From an uncultured Acetatifactor sp. (GTDB taxonomy: Bacteria; Bacillota; Clostridia; Lachnospirales; Lachnospiraceae), in assembly GCA_910578185.1 (NCBI GenBank), contig CAJTPN010000010.1, positions 62,001 to 126,000 on the forward strand: 64,000 nt of DNA, in the 5' to 3' direction. Below the pieces are notes generated by a model, which ran no database searches, had not been told where the DNA came from, and saw nothing but the letters and a program-made list of their open reading frames with translations. Positions 61,490 through 64,000 of this stretch are shown one piece after another. The position numbers were made by a program, and so were the translations under genes. Positions within the stretch are counted from its first letter, which is position 1, and each line of letters begins with the position of its first letter.

Positions 61490-63052
61490 TTATGGAGTGA
61501 ACTTTTTGTTTCTAAAAAAGGAGTGGCATGTCTCCAGGAGTCTGGTGGTAAGTTCATCCAGTCCCATTGCCATCATGGGGATCTGCATGAGGAAATAGGG
61601 CAGGATATACCTGGTTTTGGCCTCCCACATAAGTGAGAATAGAAAACCGCCAAAGACGGCGATCAGCAACAGGTATTTTTCCAGCCGTACATTATCTCTT
61701 CCGTGTCTTGCCAGCAGGTAGAGGATACCGCCGTACATAAGCAGCTGATAGAGTTTCATGCCAAGGGAAAGTAATCTTGTAAGGGCTCCCTGGGCGTAGA
61801 TCTCTTTTATGACAGGCAGTTGGTCTTCTTTCACATAGTCGTTCATGGCAAGACTCTGGTACATGGGGGCGTTCCATTGGGCATTCATTTTGCGGACAAA
61901 AAAGTCAATCATGTAATCGGGATCCTTTTTGTAAATATCCAGATACAACTGTAAATCCTGCCGGGCTTTTTCCTTTGCCATTGCCACGTTATCGTCAAGT
62001 TCATCAAAGGTAAGGTATTCATAGCCGTTGTGCCAGCCGGTAAAGCCATTGTCGTCATTAAGCCCCATGACAATAAAAAGCAGTGCCGGGATGGCAGGAG
62101 CGTTCACTCCCGGTTCACCTTCTCCGGCAGCGTTATGGTAAAGACCCAATACTGCCAGATGCAGGATGCTGCAGCCTGTGATCAGTGCCGCAAGCAAAGA
62201 GAGGGTTTTCAGGCGGCGATCAAAAAGGAGCTTTATCAGCGTCACGATAGCCAGTGCAATTACCAGGATCAGCATATTTTTCCGAAGCTCCACGGCAAAG
62301 CCTATGGAGAGCCCAAACAGAAAAAGACGGATTGGGGAAAATTTTTTCAGGCAGGATAAATACATCCAGACCCCAAAAAATCCCAGGATAGTCGAGATGA
62401 GATCACCGTATACAAAGGTGGTATAGGCATACATGGGAAAGCAAAATAATACGAACAGGTAATAAAAGATTTCCGCTCTCGTACTTTCCTCCGATAAAAG
62501 CCGTACAATCTGGCATCCTGACAATACCAAAAGCGGCACCATGGCCGCCACAAGGTATTGGAAGGCCGGATAAAAGCCTTCACCAAAAACAGCAAAGAGC
62601 AGTCGAAGCAGAGTGACCATACCAAGCTGCTGAGGGTATCTGGCCATGTAGCCGCCCTTAGATAATTCATGGAAGTCTCCCCTGTTAAATTCATCCGCAT
62701 ATTGGCATAAAAACATCTGATCCGCCTGAGGGGCGGATTTGCTGCCAAAGACCCAGTAAAAGCTGACGGCGGCGGTTAAAATACAAATTACTAAAAGCAC
62801 CGTGTTGCGGGCTTTTTTTGACTTGAGCTTATCTGACAGTCTGCCCACAAAACAAAGGGCCAGGAGGGCAAGGCAGATTAAGGCGGCGTTTGACAGGAGG
62901 GAATCCGATTTAAAATAAATATGTTCATCCGCCAATTCTGTACTGTTTATGCCGGTGCCGCCCAGACAGTAATAAAAGAGTATGGCGAACATGGCAATTC
63001 CGAAGATATGAAACAGGTAGCAGAAAGTTTTTTCTTTGAATAAGCGTTTCAT
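61490..63052 (-). CDS. Polytopic membrane protein, GT-C glycosyltransferase-like
   Basis: A 520-residue protein with about ten transmembrane helices. The first large loop carries SAPQADQMFLCQYADEFNRGDFHEL, with acidic residues where GT-C enzymes have the catalytic aspartate, then YMARYPQQLGMV. Later loops have FTGWHNGYEY and a long C-terminal extracellular part with MNAQWNAPMYQSLAM. It resembles the 562-residue protein at 17183 in layout. Probably transfers a sugar from a lipid carrier to a cell-surface acceptor. The ATG at 63052 follows GCGAGG; an in-frame start at 63100 is less likely. Confidence 0.7.
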   Translation of the reverse strand: MKRLFKEKTFCYLFHIFGIAMFAILFYYCLGGTGINSTELADEHIYFKSDSLLSNAALICLALLALCFVGRLSDKLKSKKARNTVLLVICILTAAVSFYWVFGSKSAPQADQMFLCQYADEFNRGDFHELSKGGYMARYPQQLGMVTLLRLLFAVFGEGFYPAFQYLVAAMVPLLVLSGCQIVRLLSEESTRAEIFYYLFVLFCFPMYAYTTFVYGDLISTILGFFGVWMYLSCLKKFSPIRLFLFGLSIGFAVELRKNMLILVIALAIVTLIKLLFDRRLKTLSLLAALITGCSILHLAVLGLYHNAAGEGEPGVNAPAIPALLFIVMGLNDDNGFTGWHNGYEYLTFDELDDNVAMAKEKARQDLQLYLDIYKKDPDYMIDFFVRKMNAQWNAPMYQSLAMNDYVKEDQLPVIKEIYAQGALTRLLSLGMKLYQLLMYGGILYLLARHGRDNVRLEKYLLLIAVFGGFLFSLMWEAKTRYILPYFLMQIPMMAMGLDELTTRLLETCHSFFRNKKFTP

Positions 63053-63124
63053 GCAGTACCTCGCTTTGATGCTTCCCGCAAGGGGGAACTTGGCAGTCAA
63101 TAATTGAAAGATAAACGTCTGATG

Positions 63125-63868
63125 TCAGGTGATATCATATTCTTTCTTTAACTCAAAATAACGTTCTGAGATTATTTTGCTCACATAGGCGCCCAGGTTT
63201 TTTTTGTGTTCCTTATCCAATTCTTTCAAGTTTATCGGCGCTGCGAAATCAATGATAACAGTGGTTTTTTTTATTTTTGGCAGATGATCTTCAAAAACGC
63301 CTGCGGAGTTGACGATGGTCATGGGAACGACGGGAACGCCGCCTCTTTCCGCAATCTTAAAGCTGCCTTCATGGAAGGGCAGGAAAGTATCGTTTACTTT
63401 GTTGCGGGTGCCCTCCGGAAAAATACAGATGGATATGCCTGACTTTACTTCTTCCACACCCTTCAGGATGGTCTTCAAACCTTCTTTGATATTCTCCCGG
63501 TCCAAAAACAGACAGTGGATGTTTTTCATCCAGGTGCTGAGCAGAGGCCACTTGCGCATTTCCGCTTTTGCCACATAGCCGGTGACGCCCGGGAATACGG
63601 TGCAGGTGAGCACGATATCAAAATAACTTCGGTGGTTGCCCACATATAGGACGGCGCTGTCAGAGGGGATATTTTCAAGTCCCTTTACGATGACGTTTGT
63701 TCCCGCAAAGAAGGTGACGCAGCGAAATCCCCAGCTTACAATGGCCTTGGAACTGCGGGCCTTCAAAGCCGGATTGAACTTTCCGATCACCCATTCCGTC
63801 AGCATCACGGGAATGCCGAGGATTAAAAAGGAAAATAAAAAAGTTACCGCTAAAATCAGACGAATCAT
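63125..63868 (-). CDS. plsC: 1-acyl-sn-glycerol-3-phosphate acyltransferase
   Basis: Acylates lysophosphatidate to phosphatidate for phospholipid synthesis at the membrane. The 247-residue protein has a membrane helix near residues 3-25 (ILAVTFLFSFLILGIPVML), the catalytic NHRSYFD (HX4D) near residue 80, CLFLDRENIKEG, and FPEGTRNKVNDTFLPF with the substrate-binding EGTR. ATG at 63868 with AAAAGGA ten bases away is preferred to the GTG at 63877. Confidence 0.92.
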   Translation of the reverse strand: MIRLILAVTFLFSFLILGIPVMLTEWVIGKFNPALKARSSKAIVSWGFRCVTFFAGTNVIVKGLENIPSDSAVLYVGNHRSYFDIVLTCTVFPGVTGYVAKAEMRKWPLLSTWMKNIHCLFLDRENIKEGLKTILKGVEEVKSGISICIFPEGTRNKVNDTFLPFHEGSFKIAERGGVPVVPMTIVNSAGVFEDHLPKIKKTTVIIDFAAPINLKELDKEHKKNLGAYVSKIISERYFELKKEYDIT

Positions 63869-63990
63869 GGTTCCCACATCCTTTTCGATTATTCTGGAAA
63901 ATAAAAGGTTATCCTAACATATTTTAGCATAGAAAACGGAAGCTGTACATAGAATAAAATAAACAGAATATCATAAGAGAGGGTTACCAT

Positions 63991-64000
63991 TGAAAAAGTT
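63991..64000 (+). CDS. Possible start of a gene cut by the window
   Basis: TTG followed by AAAAAGTT after AGAGAGGGTTACCA. It would give MKKV, a common signal-peptide beginning, but only three codons are visible. Confidence 0.25.

Noticed and set aside
1..64000. CRISPR array, tRNA, rRNA, insertion sequences, prophage
   Set aside because: None seen: the only tandem repeat (43 bp at 9008) has no spacers, and no transposase, integrase or cloverleaf was recognised by reading.

Overview
The window reads as a chromosome segment of an anaerobic, low-to-mid GC Firmicute, most likely a Lachnospiraceae-type Clostridium. Grounds: the murB-rapZ-whiA-crh order, a T-box leader on ileS, two single-domain ArsA-like ATPases under a MarR regulator, an SpoIIQ-like degenerate M23 protein, the strong AGGAGG ribosome binding sites and the frequent TTG/GTG starts. 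No rRNA, tRNA, CRISPR array, transposase or phage gene was seen.

Layout. 1-6.6 kb: end of a ROK glucokinase, then murB, rapZ, whiA, a Crh-like HPr paralogue without the PTS histidine, a lipid kinase, and an SPFH protein whose promoter carries a cre-like site. 6.7-10.4 kb: a MarR regulator and two ArsA/HSP20-type ATPases, with matching palindromes before marR and before the first ATPase. 10.5-18.9 kb: an anchored orphan protein, class II aldolase, a possible small RNA, an acetyltransferase, hflK (frameshifted) and hflC, and a large membrane protein. 18.8-33.4 kb: T-box/ileS, glycogen phosphorylase, a phosphoesterase lipoprotein, an aconitase-family hydratase, SseB, an M23-like protein, an amidohydrolase and a large unknown protein. 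33.7-35.7 kb: two tandem HTH-TPR regulators closed by a strong terminator.

36.2-47.5 kb: an AT-rich island that looks like a RiPP biosynthetic cluster of unusual composition. It has a nucleotidyltransferase-like protein, a radical SAM/SPASM enzyme, a PqqD-like recognition protein, three precursor peptides of 40-41 residues absent from a standard gene list, a second radical SAM/SPASM enzyme, two ABC exporters, an HPr-kinase-like protein, a SipW-type S26 peptidase, a VOC-fold protein, an acyl carrier protein and an FkbH-like HAD enzyme. The radical SAM enzymes probably rewrite the Cys/Thr/Ser/Asn-rich core. FkbH plus carrier protein suggest an ACP-bound glyceryl or other acyl unit that may be attached to the peptide. 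A relic of another ABC ATPase and a BtrH-like protein follow.

49.6-64 kb: a hybrid sensor kinase with a solute-binding lipoprotein; a cell-wall group of ddl, murF, a VanR/VanS-like pair and a D,D-carboxypeptidase; then an HD phosphohydrolase, a HAD relic, a second GT-C-like membrane protein and a PlsC acyltransferase.
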